64,000 nt of DNA, taken from contig NZ_CP110128.1 in NCBI RefSeq assembly GCF_028471945.1, positions 4,762,501 to 4,826,500 of the forward strand. Reading direction: 5' to 3'. Origin of the DNA: Pseudomonas sp. WJP1 (GTDB taxonomy: Bacteria > Pseudomonadota > Gammaproteobacteria > Pseudomonadales > Pseudomonadaceae). The stretch's first letter is position 1, and every line of letters begins with the position of its first letter. This document shows, one piece after another, positions 38,374-49,412 of the stretch. Both the position numbers and the translations under genes were made by a program. The notes below the pieces were generated by a model. The model saw nothing but the letters and a program-made list of their open reading frames with translations. It was not told where the DNA came from and searched no databases.

Positions 38374-40209
38374 ATGGCCGCACCTGCCCCCGCGTTATCC
38401 CACGACGCCATCGTCCAGGACTCCTGGAACCGTTGCCGCGCCTTCGGTCTCAACCATCAGAGCACCCCGGCCTTCGATCAGCTACCAGCGGAAGGCATCA
38501 AGCAATTGCTGGAAAGCCAGCATTCCCTGGTGCAGACCACCCATCAGGAAGTCCTGCCGTACTACGAGAACATCCTCAGCAACTCCAACTGCCTGATCAT
38601 GCTCGCCGACAATCAGGGCCAAGTGCTGACGTCCTGGGGCACCCAACGGTTTATCGAACCAAACCTCACCCGTGGCTTCAGCGCCGGCGCCAGCTGGATG
38701 GAGCGCTGCAGCGGCACCAATGCGATCGGTACCGCGCTGGCTTGCGAGCAAGCGGTGCACATCGAGCACGATGAGCACTTTCTCAAGGCCAACCGCTTCA
38801 TGACCGGCTCCGCCGCGCCGATTTTCGATGCCGAGCGCAAGGTCATCGCCGTGCTGGATGTGTCCAGCGACAGCTACCTGCCGCCGTCCCATACCCTGGG
38901 CATGGTCAAGATGATGAGCCAGACCGTGGAAAACCGGCTGATTCTCAACCTGTTCCACGGCCAGCACTTTCAACTGACGTTCAACACCGGCCTCAACAAC
39001 CTCGACAGCCAGTGGGCCGGATTGCTGATTTTCGATGAGAGTGGCCAGGTGCTGTCCGCCAATCGTCGCGCCGACAACCTGCTGGGCGTGCGCCTGTCGC
39101 GGGTCAGTGTCGAGAGCGTGTTCAAGGTTTCGTTGCTGGAGCTGCTGAATCAACCCGAAGGCCTGCCCTTCTCGCTTCAGACGTCGGGGCGCAATCGCTT
39201 CCAGTGCCTGCTGAAGCGGCCAAATGTGGCCCCTGTTCAGGCGCGAGTGTTCACTGAACCCAGCGTCATAGCGCCCGCCGCCATCAGCCTCAACACCCTG
39301 CATTTTGGCGACAGCCGCGTGGAAAAAGCCGTGCGCCAGGCCGAGCGCCTGTTGGAAAAAGACATTCCGTTGTTGATTCACGGCGAAACCGGGGTCGGCA
39401 AGGAGGTGTTCGTCAAAGCCCTGCATCAGGCCAGCTCGCGCAACAAACAGGCGTTCATCGCCGTTAACTGTGCAGCTATTCCCGCCGAACTGGTGGAGTC
39501 TGAGCTGTTCGGCTATGAAAAAGGCGCGTTCACCGGCGCCAACCAGAAAGGCAGCATCGGCCTGATCCGCAAGGCTGACAAAGGCACGCTGTTCCTCGAT
39601 GAGATCGGCGACATGCCGCTGCCGACCCAGGCCCGCTTGCTGCGGGTGTTGCAGGAGCGTTGCGTGCAACCGGTGGGCAGCAGCGAGTTGTTCCCGGTGG
39701 ACATCCGCATCATTTCCGCGACCAACCGCTCGTTGCGCGAACAGGTGCAACTGGGGCGGTTTCGAGAAGACTTGTACTACCGCATCGGCGGCCTGACCCT
39801 GGAACTGCCGCCGTTAAGGGAGCGAAGTGATAAGGAGGCGCTGTTCAAACGCTTGTGGGAACAGCACCGCGAACCGTGTCAGTGGGCCGGGTTGAGCCGC
39901 GAAGTGCTGGAATTGTTCAGCCGTCATCCGTGGCCGGGGAATTTAAGGCAGGTCAGCAGCGTGATGCAGGTGGCGCTGGCGATGGCCGAGGAGCAACCGG
40001 TGCGACCGGAGCATTTGCCGGATGATTTTTTTGTCGATCTGGAGATGGAGCCAGTGGAGACGCCGGAGCCGCTGGCGGTGGATCTGGATGATGCCGAGGA
40101 TTTGAATCGGCAGTTGCAGGCGGTCGGGGGGAATATTTCGCATCTGGCGCGGCGGCTGGGGGTTAGCCGCAATACCCTTTACAAGCGGTTGCGCCAATCA
40201 GACAGCTGA
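38374..40209 (+). CDS. sigma-54-dependent transcriptional activator, AcoR family
   Basis: 611 residues. An N-terminal GAF-type sensor (about 60-200, with WMERCSGTNAIGTALACEQA and the AAPIFDAERKVIAVLDVS strand) and a PAS-like segment precede the AAA+ domain: Walker A GETGVGKE, sigma-54 contact loop GAFTGA intact, Walker B GTLFLDEIGDMP, and the R-finger region. The C-terminal Fis-type HTH is ISHLARRLGVSRNTLYKRLR. This is the family of acetoin/glycerol-metabolism activators. It is divergent from the importer operon, which has a matching -24/-12 promoter, so it is the probable activator of glpSTPQUV. GAGG precedes the start. Confidence 0.92.
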   Translation: MAAPAPALSHDAIVQDSWNRCRAFGLNHQSTPAFDQLPAEGIKQLLESQHSLVQTTHQEVLPYYENILSNSNCLIMLADNQGQVLTSWGTQRFIEPNLTRGFSAGASWMERCSGTNAIGTALACEQAVHIEHDEHFLKANRFMTGSAAPIFDAERKVIAVLDVSSDSYLPPSHTLGMVKMMSQTVENRLILNLFHGQHFQLTFNTGLNNLDSQWAGLLIFDESGQVLSANRRADNLLGVRLSRVSVESVFKVSLLELLNQPEGLPFSLQTSGRNRFQCLLKRPNVAPVQARVFTEPSVIAPAAISLNTLHFGDSRVEKAVRQAERLLEKDIPLLIHGETGVGKEVFVKALHQASSRNKQAFIAVNCAAIPAELVESELFGYEKGAFTGANQKGSIGLIRKADKGTLFLDEIGDMPLPTQARLLRVLQERCVQPVGSSELFPVDIRIISATNRSLREQVQLGRFREDLYYRIGGLTLELPPLRERSDKEALFKRLWEQHREPCQWAGLSREVLELFSRHPWPGNLRQVSSVMQVALAMAEEQPVRPEHLPDDFFVDLEMEPVETPEPLAVDLDDAEDLNRQLQAVGGNISHLARRLGVSRNTLYKRLRQSDS

Positions 40210-40223
40210 CTGCTGCGCAGTCA

Positions 40224-40317
40224 ATCGCGGGCAAGCCCGCTCCCACAGGGTTTTGCGCCGTTCACAAAATCGAAATTCACTTCGATCACTGTGGGAGCGG
40301 GCTTGCCCGCGATGAGG
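40224..40317. repeat. REPIN
   Basis: ATCGCGGGCAAGCCCGCTCC and inverted GTGGGAGCGGGCTTGCCCGC, spacer about 50 bp, between the convergent ends of the activator gene and cysS. Confidence 0.87.
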
Positions 40318-40355
40318 CCAGCCGGGACACCGCTGCACTTACGCCTTGAAAAACG

Positions 40356-40378
40356 AAAACCCGCACAAGGCGGGTTTT
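40356..40378 (-). terminator. terminator of the glnS-cysS unit
   Basis: AAAACCCGC / GCGGGTTTT hairpin, followed on the minus strand by CGTTTTTC. Confidence 0.75.
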
Positions 40379-40399
40379 GTTTTGCAGCGGATAAAGCTG

Positions 40400-41782
40400 T
40401 CAGTCAGCCAAACGCCAGGTCGTCCCACCCTTGCCATCTTCCAGCACCACGCCCATGGCGGTGAGCTGGTCGCGGATGCGGTCGGATTCGGCCCAGTCCT
40501 TGCCGGCGCGTGCCGCCAGGCGCGCAGCAATCAGCGCCTCGACTTCCGCTGCATCCACGCGCCCTTCGGCACCGGCTTGCAGGAAGTCATCGGCTTCCAG
40601 TTGCAACACACCCAGCACGCTGGCCAGTTCTTTCAAACGGGCAGCCAGGCCGGCCGCTGCGTTCAAATCGCTTTCGCGCAGGCGGTTGATCTCGCGCACC
40701 ATTTCGAACAGCACTGCGCAGGCTTCCGGCGTGCCGAAATCGTCGTTCATCACCTGGGTGAAACGCTCGACAAAGGCTTCGCCGCCGGCCGGCGCCACGC
40801 TCGGCAGGCCTTTCAACGCGTGGTAGAAACGCTCCAGGGCACCCTTGGCGTCCTTGAGGTTGTCTTCCGAATAGTTGATGGCGCTGCGGTAGTGGCTCGA
40901 CACCAGCAGGTAACGCACGACTTCCGGGTGGTACTTGTCGAGCACGTCGCGGATGGTGAAGAAGTTGTTCAAGGACTTGGACATCTTCTCGCCATTGATA
41001 CGGATCATGCCGCAATGCATCCACGCGTTGGCGTAGGTCTTGCCGGTGGCCGCTTCGCTCTGGGCGATTTCGTTTTCGTGGTGCGGGAACTCCAGGTCAC
41101 TGCCGCCGCCATGAATATCGAAGGTTTCGCCCAGGCAGCAGGTGGACATCACCGAGCACTCGATGTGCCAGCCCGGACGCCCGGCGCCCCACGGCGATTC
41201 CCAGCTCGGCTCACCCGGCTTGGCGGCTTTCCAAAGCACGAAGTCCAGCGGGTCCTGCTTGGACTCGTCGACTTCGATGCGCGCGCCGATGCGCAGGTCT
41301 TCGATTTTCTTGCGCGACAGCTTGCCGTAGCCCATGAACTTGCCGACGCGGTAGTACACGTCGCCATTGCCCGGGGCGTAGGCATAACCCTTGTCGATCA
41401 GGGTCTGGATCATCGCGTGCATGCCCGGGATGTGATCCGTGGCACGCGGCTCCATGTCTGGCTTCTTGATGTTCAGGCGCGCTTCGTCTTCGTGCATCGC
41501 CGCGATCATGCGCTCGGTCAAGGCTTCGAACGACTCGCCGTTCTCATTGGCCCGATTGATGATCTTGTCGTCAATGTCGGTGATGTTGCGCACATAAGTC
41601 AGGTCGTAGCCGCTAAAACGCAGCCAACGGGTCACCAGGTCGAAGGCGACCATGCTGCGCCCGTGGCCCAGGTGGCAGTAGTCGTACACGGTCATGCCGC
41701 ACACGTACATGCGCACCTTGTTGCCATCGAGCGGCTTGAAGACTTCTTTGCTCTTGGTGAGCGTGTTGTAGATCGAAAGCAC
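40400..41782 (-). CDS. cysS: cysteinyl-tRNA synthetase
   Basis: Class I synthetase charging tRNA-Cys, 460 residues. The GTG at 41782 is chosen: AAGGATC lies just upstream and the product starts [20 protein letters not shown] like its relatives; GTG 41812 would overlap glnS. The HIGH-type motif is YCHLGHGRS, preceded by the zinc cysteine in YVCGMTVYD; other zinc ligands are in WHIECSVMS and FPHHENE; KMSKS is exact ([10 protein letters not shown]). It lies 17 bp after glnS. Confidence 0.97.
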   Translation of the reverse strand: MLSIYNTLTKSKEVFKPLDGNKVRMYVCGMTVYDYCHLGHGRSMVAFDLVTRWLRFSGYDLTYVRNITDIDDKIINRANENGESFEALTERMIAAMHEDEARLNIKKPDMEPRATDHIPGMHAMIQTLIDKGYAYAPGNGDVYYRVGKFMGYGKLSRKKIEDLRIGARIEVDESKQDPLDFVLWKAAKPGEPSWESPWGAGRPGWHIECSVMSTCCLGETFDIHGGGSDLEFPHHENEIAQSEAATGKTYANAWMHCGMIRINGEKMSKSLNNFFTIRDVLDKYHPEVVRYLLVSSHYRSAINYSEDNLKDAKGALERFYHALKGLPSVAPAGGEAFVERFTQVMNDDFGTPEACAVLFEMVREINRLRESDLNAAAGLAARLKELASVLGVLQLEADDFLQAGAEGRVDAAEVEALIAARLAARAGKDWAESDRIRDQLTAMGVVLEDGKGGTTWRLAD

Positions 41783-41799
41783 TTTAGAGGATCCTTGAA

Positions 41800-43497
41800 T
41801 CACTGGCCCCACGAATCACGCAGGGTCACGGTACGGTTGAACACCGGCTGACCGGGTTTCGAGTCCTTGATATCCGCGACGAAGTAACCTTCGCGCTCGA
41901 ACTGGAAACGGTCTTCCGGCTGTGCGTTGCCCAGCGAAGGCTCGGCACGACAACCGGTGAGTACCTGCAGCGAGTCAGGGTTGATGTTGTCCAGGAAACT
42001 GGCGCTGTCTTCGGCCTTCTCCGGGTTCGGCGAACGGAACAGGCGATCGTACAGGCGCACTTCGCACTCGACGCTGGCAGCGGCCGGCACCCAGTGCACC
42101 ACGCCCTTGACCTTGCGGCCTTCCGGGTTCTTGCCCAGGGTGTCCGGATCGTAGGAGCAGCGCAGTTCGACGATGTTTCCATCGGCGTCCTTGATCGCTT
42201 CGTCGGCGCGGATCACGTAGCTGCCACGCAGGCGCACTTCGCCGTTCGGCTCCAGGCGCTTGTAGCCTTTCGGCGGCTCTTCCATGAAGTCTTCACGGTC
42301 GATGTAGAGCTCACGGGCGAACGGCAGGACGCGCACACCCATGTCTTCTTTCGGATGGCACGCCAGCTCGAGGTTCTCGACCTGACCTTCCGGGTAGTTG
42401 GTGATCACGACTTTCAGCGGACGCAGCACGCACATGGCACGCGGGGCGCTGTGGTCGAGGTCGTCGCGGATGCTGAATTCGAGCATGCCGAAGTCGACCA
42501 CGCCGTCGGAACGGTTGGTGCCGATCATTTCGCAGAAGTTGCGGATCGATTTCGGCGTGTAGCCACGGCGGCGGAAGCCCGACAGCGTGGACATGCGCGG
42601 ATCGTCCCAACCGTTGACGTGCTTTTCATCGACCAGCTGCTTGAGCTTGCGCTTGCTGGTGATGGTGTAGTTCAGGTTCAGGCGGCTGAACTCGTACTGA
42701 CGCGGGTTGGCCGGTACTGGCAGGTTCTCCAGGAACCACTCGTACAGCGGACGGTGGCTTTCGAACTCCAGGGTGCAGATCGAGTGGGTGATGCCTTCGA
42801 TGGCGTCCGACTGACCGTGGGTGAAGTCGTAGTTCGGGTAGATGCACCACTTGTCGCCGGTCTGGTGGTGATGGGCGTGGCGGATGCGATACATGATCGG
42901 GTCGCGCAGGTTCATGTTCGGCGAAGCCATGTCGATCTTGGCCCGCAGCACGCGTGCGCCGTCCTTGAACTCGCCGGCTTTCATGCGGGCGAACAGGTCC
43001 AGGTTCTCTTCGACGCTGCGGTCGCGGAACGGGCTGTTCTTGCCTGGCTCGGTCAGGGTGCCACGGTATTCCTTGGCCTGTTCCGGGGTCAGGTCGTCGA
43101 CATAGGCCTTGCCGGACTTGATCAGTTCGACGGCCCAGTCGTGCAACTGGTCGAAATACTGCGAAGCGTAGCGCACTTCACCGGACCATTCGAAGCCCAG
43201 CCATTTGACGTCGCTTTCGATCGCGTCGATGTATTCCTGGTCTTCCTTGGCCGGGTTGGTATCGTCGAAACGCAGGTGCGTGACGCCGCCGAACTCCTGG
43301 GCCAGGCCGAAGTTCACACAGATCGACTTGGCGTGACCGATGTGCAGGTAGCCGTTGGGTTCAGGTGGGAAACGGGTAACGATCTGCGTGTGCTTGCCCG
43401 AGTCCAGGTCTGCCTGGATGATCGGCCGCAGGAAGTTGACCGGCACGGCAGGGCCGGTCTTGGCATTCGAGGTAGGGTCGACAGTGGGCTTGCTCAT
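41800..43497 (-). CDS. glnS: glutaminyl-tRNA synthetase
   Basis: Class I synthetase, 565 residues. HIGH motif in [20 protein letters not shown]; the KMSKS-equivalent is ITSKRKL; the anticodon-binding beta-barrels fill the C-terminal half (for example [18 protein letters not shown]). N-terminal residues 1-20 are a charged extension common in pseudomonads. The glnS-cysS pair diverges from ppiB-lpxH, as in other Pseudomonas. Confidence 0.97.
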   Translation of the reverse strand: MSKPTVDPTSNAKTGPAVPVNFLRPIIQADLDSGKHTQIVTRFPPEPNGYLHIGHAKSICVNFGLAQEFGGVTHLRFDDTNPAKEDQEYIDAIESDVKWLGFEWSGEVRYASQYFDQLHDWAVELIKSGKAYVDDLTPEQAKEYRGTLTEPGKNSPFRDRSVEENLDLFARMKAGEFKDGARVLRAKIDMASPNMNLRDPIMYRIRHAHHHQTGDKWCIYPNYDFTHGQSDAIEGITHSICTLEFESHRPLYEWFLENLPVPANPRQYEFSRLNLNYTITSKRKLKQLVDEKHVNGWDDPRMSTLSGFRRRGYTPKSIRNFCEMIGTNRSDGVVDFGMLEFSIRDDLDHSAPRAMCVLRPLKVVITNYPEGQVENLELACHPKEDMGVRVLPFARELYIDREDFMEEPPKGYKRLEPNGEVRLRGSYVIRADEAIKDADGNIVELRCSYDPDTLGKNPEGRKVKGVVHWVPAAASVECEVRLYDRLFRSPNPEKAEDSASFLDNINPDSLQVLTGCRAEPSLGNAQPEDRFQFEREGYFVADIKDSKPGQPVFNRTVTLRDSWGQ

Positions 43498-43748
43498 AGG
43501 ATCCTTGAACGTACAAGTGCGTGGCCGTAATGAAGGCCGGACAAAACAAAGCCGCTATCATAGCCGATGCCGTCAAGTACCTGACAGAGCGCACTCTGTA
43601 AACCGTCGCATTTAATAGGCCGTAATTGAAAAAACAGCCTCGAAATTCGTGCCTGTCACGCTAAACTGCGCACCTTGGCCGAGACAGGCTGAACCGGTTG
43701 CGGGATGGAATGTCCCAAGACCACGAATTCATAAGGTGAGTAACGATC

Positions 43749-44252
43749 ATGACCCAAGTCAAACTGACTACCAACTTCGGCGACATCGTCCTCGAACTGA
43801 ACGCCGACAAAGCCCCGATCACCGTGGCCAACTTCGTCGAATACGTTAAAGCCGGTCACTACGAAAACACTGTTTTCCACCGTGTCATCGGTAACTTCAT
43901 GATCCAGGGCGGCGGTTTCGAGCCAGGCATGAAAGAAAAGAAAGACAAGCGCCCAAGCATCCAGAACGAAGCTGACAACGGTCTTTCCAACGACAAGTAC
44001 ACCGTCGCCATGGCCCGCACCATGGAGCCGCATTCGGCTTCCGCCCAGTTCTTCATCAACGTGGCGGACAACAGCTTCCTGAACCACAGCGGCAAGAACG
44101 TTCAAGGCTGGGGCTACGCGGTATTCGGTAAAGTGACCGCCGGAACCGACGTTGTCGACAAGATCAAAGGCGTGGCCACCACTTCCAAGGCCGGCCACCA
44201 GGACGTACCTGCAGACGACGTGATCATCGAGAAAGCCGAGATCATTGAGTGA
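43749..44252 (+). CDS. ppiB: peptidyl-prolyl cis-trans isomerase B (cyclophilin)
   Basis: Cytoplasmic cyclophilin, 167 residues without a signal peptide. Catalytic region: [19 protein letters not shown] (the FHR arginine), [14 protein letters not shown] and [19 protein letters not shown] precedes the ATG. Its stop overlaps the GTG start of lpxH (GTGA), so the two are coupled. Confidence 0.97.
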   Translation: MTQVKLTTNFGDIVLELNADKAPITVANFVEYVKAGHYENTVFHRVIGNFMIQGGGFEPGMKEKKDKRPSIQNEADNGLSNDKYTVAMARTMEPHSASAQFFINVADNSFLNHSGKNVQGWGYAVFGKVTAGTDVVDKIKGVATTSKAGHQDVPADDVIIEKAEIIE

Positions 44253-45001
44253 TACTGCTGATTTCAGACTTGCATCTGGAAGAGGAGCGCCCGGACATTA
44301 CCCGGGCGTTTCTGGATTTACTCGCCGGGCGCGCCCGTGCGGCGAGTGCACTGTATATTTTGGGCGACTTTTTCGAGGCGTGGATTGGCGACGATGCCAT
44401 GACGCCGTTCCAGCGCTCCATCTGCCAGGCCCTGCGCGACTTGAGCGACAGCGGCACGGCGATTTTCCTGATGCACGGCAATCGCGACTTCATGCTGGGC
44501 AAGGCGTTCTGCAAACAGGCCGGCTGCACCCTGCTCAAAGACCCGAGTGTCGTGCAGTTCAATGGCGAACCCGTGCTGTTGATGCATGGCGACAGCCTCT
44601 GCACCCGCGACGAAAGCTACATGAAGCTGCGTCGCTACCTGCGCAACCCGATCACCCTGTTCATCCTGCGTCACTTGCCGCTGCGTACCCGCCACAAGCT
44701 GGCACGCAAGCTGCGCAGTGAAAGCCGGGCGCAGACGCGGATGAAGGCCAATGACATTGTCGATGTCACGCCCGAGGAAATTCCGCGGATCATGCAGCAA
44801 TATGGCGTGAAAACGTTGATCCACGGGCATACCCATCGTCCGGCCATTCACAAGCTGCAGATTGGCGACCTGGCGGCCAAGCGCATCGTGCTGGGGGATT
44901 GGGATAAACAGGGCTGGGCGTTGCAGGTCGACGACAGCGGGTTTGCCCTGGCACCGTTCGATTTCACGCCGCCACCGCAACTCGCAGCCCCCACGAACTA
45001 A
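44249..45001 (+). CDS. lpxH: UDP-2,3-diacylglucosamine hydrolase
   Basis: Calcineurin-like phosphoesterase of lipid A synthesis, releasing lipid X at the membrane. 250 residues from GTG 44249 ([20 protein letters not shown]). Metal ligands are visible in SDLHL (D and H), [22 protein letters not shown] and [11 protein letters not shown]. The gene overlaps ppiB by four bases, the same neighbour as in other Pseudomonas and E. coli. Confidence 0.97.
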   Translation: MILLISDLHLEEERPDITRAFLDLLAGRARAASALYILGDFFEAWIGDDAMTPFQRSICQALRDLSDSGTAIFLMHGNRDFMLGKAFCKQAGCTLLKDPSVVQFNGEPVLLMHGDSLCTRDESYMKLRRYLRNPITLFILRHLPLRTRHKLARKLRSESRAQTRMKANDIVDVTPEEIPRIMQQYGVKTLIHGHTHRPAIHKLQIGDLAAKRIVLGDWDKQGWALQVDDSGFALAPFDFTPPPQLAAPTN

Positions 45002-45020
45002 CTACCTAGCACACCCCCCT

Positions 45021-45110
45021 TGTGGGAGCGGGCTTGCTCGCGAAGGCGTCCTGTCAGCCAGCATTTGTATCAACTGACACACCGCTTTCGCGAGCAAGCC
45101 CGCTCCCACA
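45021..45110. repeat. REPIN between convergent lpxH and efflux operon
   Basis: TGTGGGAGCGGGCTTGCTCG with inverted CGAGCAAGCCCGCTCCCACA, spacer about 45 bp. No separate terminator is seen here, so the palindrome may end both transcripts. Confidence 0.87.
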
Positions 45111-45126
45111 TTGACCACGCTCTGCA

Positions 45127-46656
45127 TCAATGGCCGCTGGCTTCAGGCCCCGCCTTCGCCGCAAACGGCGGTTTCGCCAGCCATACGATCACGATCAACC
45201 CCATGAACGCCCACCCCAGCAAGGTGAAGTAGTCCACAGTGGAGAGCATGTACGCCTGGCTGGTCAACACATGGTCGAGCTGCGCATACGCCGGGTTGCT
45301 CGCACCACCCAGCGCATGCAGGGCCTCGCGGGTTGCAGGTTCATAGGTGCTGATGCTTTCGCTCATGTACGCATGGTGCTGGTCCGCCCGGCGAATCCAG
45401 ATCCACGTGGTCAACGAGGCGGCGAAGCTGCCGCCCAGGGTCCGCAGGAACGTCGCCAGGCCCGCGCCATCGGCGATCTGGCTCGGCGGCAGGTCCGACA
45501 TCAGTATGCTCAGGGTCGGCATGAAAAACAGCGCCACGCCAATGCCCATGAACAACTGCACCAGGGCGATGTGCTGGAAGTCCACTTCGCTGGTAAAGCC
45601 GGCACGCATGAAACAGCTCAAGCCAATGGCCAGGAACGCCAGGCCCGCCAACAAGCGCAGGTCGAACTTGTGCGCGTATTTGCCGACAAACGGCGACATC
45701 AGCACCGGCAGGAGCCCGATCGGCGCCACCGCCAGGCCGGCCCAGGTGGCCGTATAGCCCATCTGGGTTTGCAGCCATTGCGGCAGGATCAGGTTGATCC
45801 CGAAGAATCCGGCGTAGCCCAACACCAGCACCAGGGTGCCGATGCGGAAGTTGCGGTAGGCGAACAGCCGCAGGTTGACCACCGGGTGTTGGTCGGTCAT
45901 TTCCCAGATCACGAACACCGCCAGCGCAATCACCGAAATGGCCGCGCCGATGAGGATGAAGCTCGATTCGAACCAGTCCAGGTCATTGCCCTTGTCGAGG
46001 ATCACCTGCAACGCCCCGACGCCGATGACCAGGGAGATCAAGCCGACGTAGTCCATGGGCTGATAACTGGTCACCACCGGCCGCGCCTTGAGCTGCGAAC
46101 GCACGACCATGACTGCGAAGATGCCGATCGGCACGTTGATGAAGAAGATCCACGGCCAGCTGTAGCTGTCGGTGATCCAGCCGCCGAGGATGGGCCCTGC
46201 AATCGGCGCGACCACCGTGACCATCGCCAGCAACGCCAGGGCCATGCCGCGCCTGGCGGGTGGATAGACGGCGATCAGCAGCGTCTGGGTCATCGGGTAC
46301 AACGGCCCGGCCACCAGGCCTTGCAGCACCCGAAAGCCGATCAGCTCCGGCATCGAAGTGGAAATGCCACAGAGAAACGAGGCAAGCACAAACAGAATGG
46401 TCGCCCACAGGAACAGCTTCACCTCACCGAACCGCCGGCTGAGCCAGCCGGTCAGCGGCAACGCGATCGCATTGCTCACCGCGAAAGACGTGATGACCCA
46501 GGTGCCCTGCTCCGAACTCACCCCCAGGTTGCCGGAAATCGTCGGCAGCGCCACGTTGGCGATGGTGGTGTCGAGCACCTGCATGAAGGTCGCCAGCGAC
46601 AGGCCGATAGTGCTGAGCACCAGGCTGGGGGGCGTGAAAGAGGCGTTATTGCTCAT
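45127..46656 (-). CDS. emrB: DHA2-family multidrug MFS transporter (EmrB-like)
   Basis: Inner-membrane drug/proton antiporter of 509 residues with 14 membrane helices. Motifs: LDTTIANVALPTISGNLG (DHA2 motif D1), GWLSRRFGEVK (motif A) and GPILGGWITDSYSWPWIFFI (motif C). It forms a tripartite pump with the membrane-fusion protein and outer-membrane lipoprotein encoded upstream in the same operon. The 68-bp gap to emrA carries a REP-like remnant. Substrates are unknown. Confidence 0.92.
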   Translation of the reverse strand: MSNNASFTPPSLVLSTIGLSLATFMQVLDTTIANVALPTISGNLGVSSEQGTWVITSFAVSNAIALPLTGWLSRRFGEVKLFLWATILFVLASFLCGISTSMPELIGFRVLQGLVAGPLYPMTQTLLIAVYPPARRGMALALLAMVTVVAPIAGPILGGWITDSYSWPWIFFINVPIGIFAVMVVRSQLKARPVVTSYQPMDYVGLISLVIGVGALQVILDKGNDLDWFESSFILIGAAISVIALAVFVIWEMTDQHPVVNLRLFAYRNFRIGTLVLVLGYAGFFGINLILPQWLQTQMGYTATWAGLAVAPIGLLPVLMSPFVGKYAHKFDLRLLAGLAFLAIGLSCFMRAGFTSEVDFQHIALVQLFMGIGVALFFMPTLSILMSDLPPSQIADGAGLATFLRTLGGSFAASLTTWIWIRRADQHHAYMSESISTYEPATREALHALGGASNPAYAQLDHVLTSQAYMLSTVDYFTLLGWAFMGLIVIVWLAKPPFAAKAGPEASGH

Positions 46657-46689
46657 CGCGAATCCTTTGAAACTCGGCTGGCGCCGCTA

Positions 46690-46715
46690 ACCCTGTGGGA
46701 GCGGTGTGATGGCGG
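46690..46715. repeat. solitary REP-like remnant
   Basis: CCCTGTGGGAGCGGTGTGAT keeps the REP head only; it lies in the emrA-emrB gap. Confidence 0.35.
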
Positions 46716-46724
46716 ATCGGCGAA

Positions 46725-47927
46725 TCAGCGATGGGCGGTCTTGCTGACCGCGGCGCTGTTGTCGTGGATCAATTGCGTGATCATGGCGTCGGCCTCGGTC
46801 AACTGGCGGTCATAGATGCCGGTGCTGAACGACGCCTTTTGCGGCGGCTGTTGCGCCAGCACCGGGCCGCTCTGGTCGCGCAGGTTCACCTCGACCATGG
46901 TCGACAGGCCAACGCGCAGGGGATGTTCGGCCAACTGCTGGGCGTTGACATGGATCCGCACCGGCACCCGCTGCACGATCTTGATCCAGTTACCGGTGGC
47001 GTTCTGCGCCGGCAGCAAGGCAAACGCGCTACCGGTGCCGGCGCCAAGGCTGTCGATGGTGCCGCTGTATTTCACACTGCTGCCGTAGAGGTCGGCTTCG
47101 ATCTCCACCGGCTGGCCGATACGCATATCGCGCAGCTGGGTTTCCTTGAAGTTGGCGTCGATCCACAACTGATCCAGCGGAATCACCGCCATCAGCGCCT
47201 CCCCCGGCTGCACCCGTTGCCCCAGTTGCACGGTACGTTTGGCCACGTAGCCGGTGACCGGCGCGATCAGGGTGCTGCGCGCATTGTTCAGATAGGCCTG
47301 ACGCAATTGCGCCGCGGCAGCCATCACGTCCGGGTGCGATGAAACCACGGTGTCATCGACCAGTGCGGCGGTGGTCTTGAGCTTCTGTTGGGCGTTGGCC
47401 AAGGCGTTTTGCGCCGAGGTCAGGTCGTCACGGGCGTGGGACAGTTCCTCCTGGGAAATCGCCCCACCGACGGCGAGATTTTTCCGCCGGTTGAAGTTGT
47501 CCTGAGCTTTTTGCACTTCGGCTTGCTGGGCGTTGACCTGGGCTTTCATGCCGTCGACGTCGCTGTACAGGCCGCGAACCTGACGCACGGTGCGGGCCAG
47601 GTTGGCCTGGGCGCTTTGCAGGCCGACTTCGGCGTCGTTCGGGTCGAAGTTCACCAGCACCTGGCCTTCGTGGACCAGATCGCCATCGTCGGCGCCGATG
47701 CTGACGACGGTGCCGGTGACCAGCGGGGTGATTTCCACCACGTTGCCATTCACATAGGCGTCGTCGGTGCTTTCGCTCCAGCGCCCGTAAAACTCGTGGT
47801 AGGCCCAGACGCCCGCGCCGCTCAGCGCGACCACCACGGCCAGGGCCAGCAGCATGAACTTGCGCTTGCCCGAATCGGGATTGACCGGGGTGTTTTCAGC
47901 GGTTGGCGTTGTATCGGCAGTGGCCAT
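46725..47927 (-). CDS. emrA: HlyD-family membrane fusion protein (EmrA-like)
   Basis: Periplasmic adaptor of 400 residues. One N-terminal membrane anchor (KFMLLALAVVVALSGAGVW), then the split biotinyl/lipoyl domain (TDDAYVNGNVVEITPLVTGT... and VTGYVAKRTVQLGQRVQPG), a long coiled-coil hairpin between (about 120-210), and a beta-barrel. It lies 15 bp after the outer-membrane gene. Confidence 0.93.
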   Translation of the reverse strand: MATADTTPTAENTPVNPDSGKRKFMLLALAVVVALSGAGVWAYHEFYGRWSESTDDAYVNGNVVEITPLVTGTVVSIGADDGDLVHEGQVLVNFDPNDAEVGLQSAQANLARTVRQVRGLYSDVDGMKAQVNAQQAEVQKAQDNFNRRKNLAVGGAISQEELSHARDDLTSAQNALANAQQKLKTTAALVDDTVVSSHPDVMAAAAQLRQAYLNNARSTLIAPVTGYVAKRTVQLGQRVQPGEALMAVIPLDQLWIDANFKETQLRDMRIGQPVEIEADLYGSSVKYSGTIDSLGAGTGSAFALLPAQNATGNWIKIVQRVPVRIHVNAQQLAEHPLRVGLSTMVEVNLRDQSGPVLAQQPPQKASFSTGIYDRQLTEADAMITQLIHDNSAAVSKTAHR

Positions 47928-47942
47928 GACAAATTCCTTGAA

Positions 47943-49412
47943 TTATTGGGTCAGCGTGGCGGGCGCGGCAGTGGCCGAGGCAATCGCCTCAGGCTGAAAA
48001 CCGCCGCCCAGCGCCTGTATCAGCTGGATCGACAGGTCGATCTGCTCGGCATTCAGGTTGGCCAGCTGGCGCTGGGCCTGGAGCAACTGCTGCTCGATGC
48101 TGAGCACGTCCAGGTAGTTACCGATGCCGGAACCGTAGCGCTGGACCACGGTGTTGTAAGAGTCCTGGGCGATGTCGGTGGCGTGTTGCTGGGCCACGAT
48201 TTGTCGACCGATGTCACGCAGCTGGTTGATGCTGTCGCTGACGTCGCCCAGCGCCCTGACCAGGGTTTTGTTGTACTGCGCCACCGCCAGGTCGTAGTCG
48301 GCGTCGCGGGAATCGAGGTCGGCGCGCAGACGGCCACCGTCGAAAATCGGCAGGGAAATCGTCGGCGCGACATTGAAGAAGCGGCTGGCCGAACCAAACA
48401 TCGCATCCCCCAACAATGATTCGGCACCGGCCGCGGCACTGAGGTTCAAGTTCGGATAGAACTGAGTTTTGCCGGCATCGATATTCTTGCTCGCCGCTTC
48501 GACCCGCCAGCGCGCGGCCACCAGGTCTGGCCGACGTCCGAGCAGTTCGGCCGGCAGTACCGACGGCAAGGCCACGGCGCCTGGCTTGAGAATGTTCGGC
48601 CGGGTGATTTCATTGCCGCGATCCGGGCCTTTGCCAAGCAGCACGGCCAGGGCGATTTTGGCGCTTTGCAGGCGCTTCTCGGCGTCGATCAGATTGGCTT
48701 CGGAGGTGGCTTCCAGGCTTTCGGTCTGCTGGAACTGGTACTGGCTGTCGATCCCGGAACTCAGGCGGCGCTGGCTCAACTCAAGCATTTGCCGGGTGCG
48801 CTTGAGGTCTTCGGCGGACAGGTCATGGACGATGTGCGCCTGCCCCAGGTCGCTGTAGGCACGGGCCACATCAGCGGACAAGGTCAATTGCGCGGCCTGC
48901 TGGTCGACTTCGGCAGCACGGGCCTGGCCCAGCGCCGCTTCCCAGGCGTCACGCTGGCCGCCCCAGAGGTCGAAGTTGTAATTGAAGATGGCGCTGATGT
49001 TGCGCACGGTGGAGTAATTGTCGCCCTGCCCCAGCGGGTCCTGGTCCCGGGCCAGACGCGAACGGCTGACGCCGGCGCTGGCATCCAGGGTCGGCATCCG
49101 CGCGGCGTCGGCAGCGTAGGCGGCGGCGCTGGCCTGGTGGGCACGGGCGTCGGCGATCTGCATGTCGGGGCTGTCGTGCAGGGCTTCGCGGATCAGGCCG
49201 TCGAGCTGCGGATCACCGAGGCTTTTCCACCAGTCGCTTTTTGGCCAGGCCGCCTGCGACAGCGTCACGCCGCTGAGGGATTGCCCGGCCTTGAGGTTCT
49301 TCGCATCGAGGCTGACGCCTTCGGTGGTCAGGCCGCTGTAGCTGGCACAACCGGCCAGGCTCATGGCCAACAGCACCAGGCTCAGGCCGCTGCGCAAGGA
49401 TTTAATGCTCAT
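47943..49412 (-). CDS. outer-membrane efflux lipoprotein (NodT/OprM family)
   Basis: TolC-like channel of 489 residues. Lipoprotein signal with lipobox LAGC (Cys22) after MSIKSLRSGLSLVLLAMS. Two OEP repeats are seen: residues about 55-260 and 265-470, including LGRRPDLVAARWRVEAASKN and the terminal ALGGGF. It overlaps marR by four bases, and its product would complete the EmrAB-type pump. Confidence 0.93.
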   Translation of the reverse strand: MSIKSLRSGLSLVLLAMSLAGCASYSGLTTEGVSLDAKNLKAGQSLSGVTLSQAAWPKSDWWKSLGDPQLDGLIREALHDSPDMQIADARAHQASAAAYAADAARMPTLDASAGVSRSRLARDQDPLGQGDNYSTVRNISAIFNYNFDLWGGQRDAWEAALGQARAAEVDQQAAQLTLSADVARAYSDLGQAHIVHDLSAEDLKRTRQMLELSQRRLSSGIDSQYQFQQTESLEATSEANLIDAEKRLQSAKIALAVLLGKGPDRGNEITRPNILKPGAVALPSVLPAELLGRRPDLVAARWRVEAASKNIDAGKTQFYPNLNLSAAAGAESLLGDAMFGSASRFFNVAPTISLPIFDGGRLRADLDSRDADYDLAVAQYNKTLVRALGDVSDSINQLRDIGRQIVAQQHATDIAQDSYNTVVQRYGSGIGNYLDVLSIEQQLLQAQRQLANLNAEQIDLSIQLIQALGGGFQPEAIASATAAPATLTQ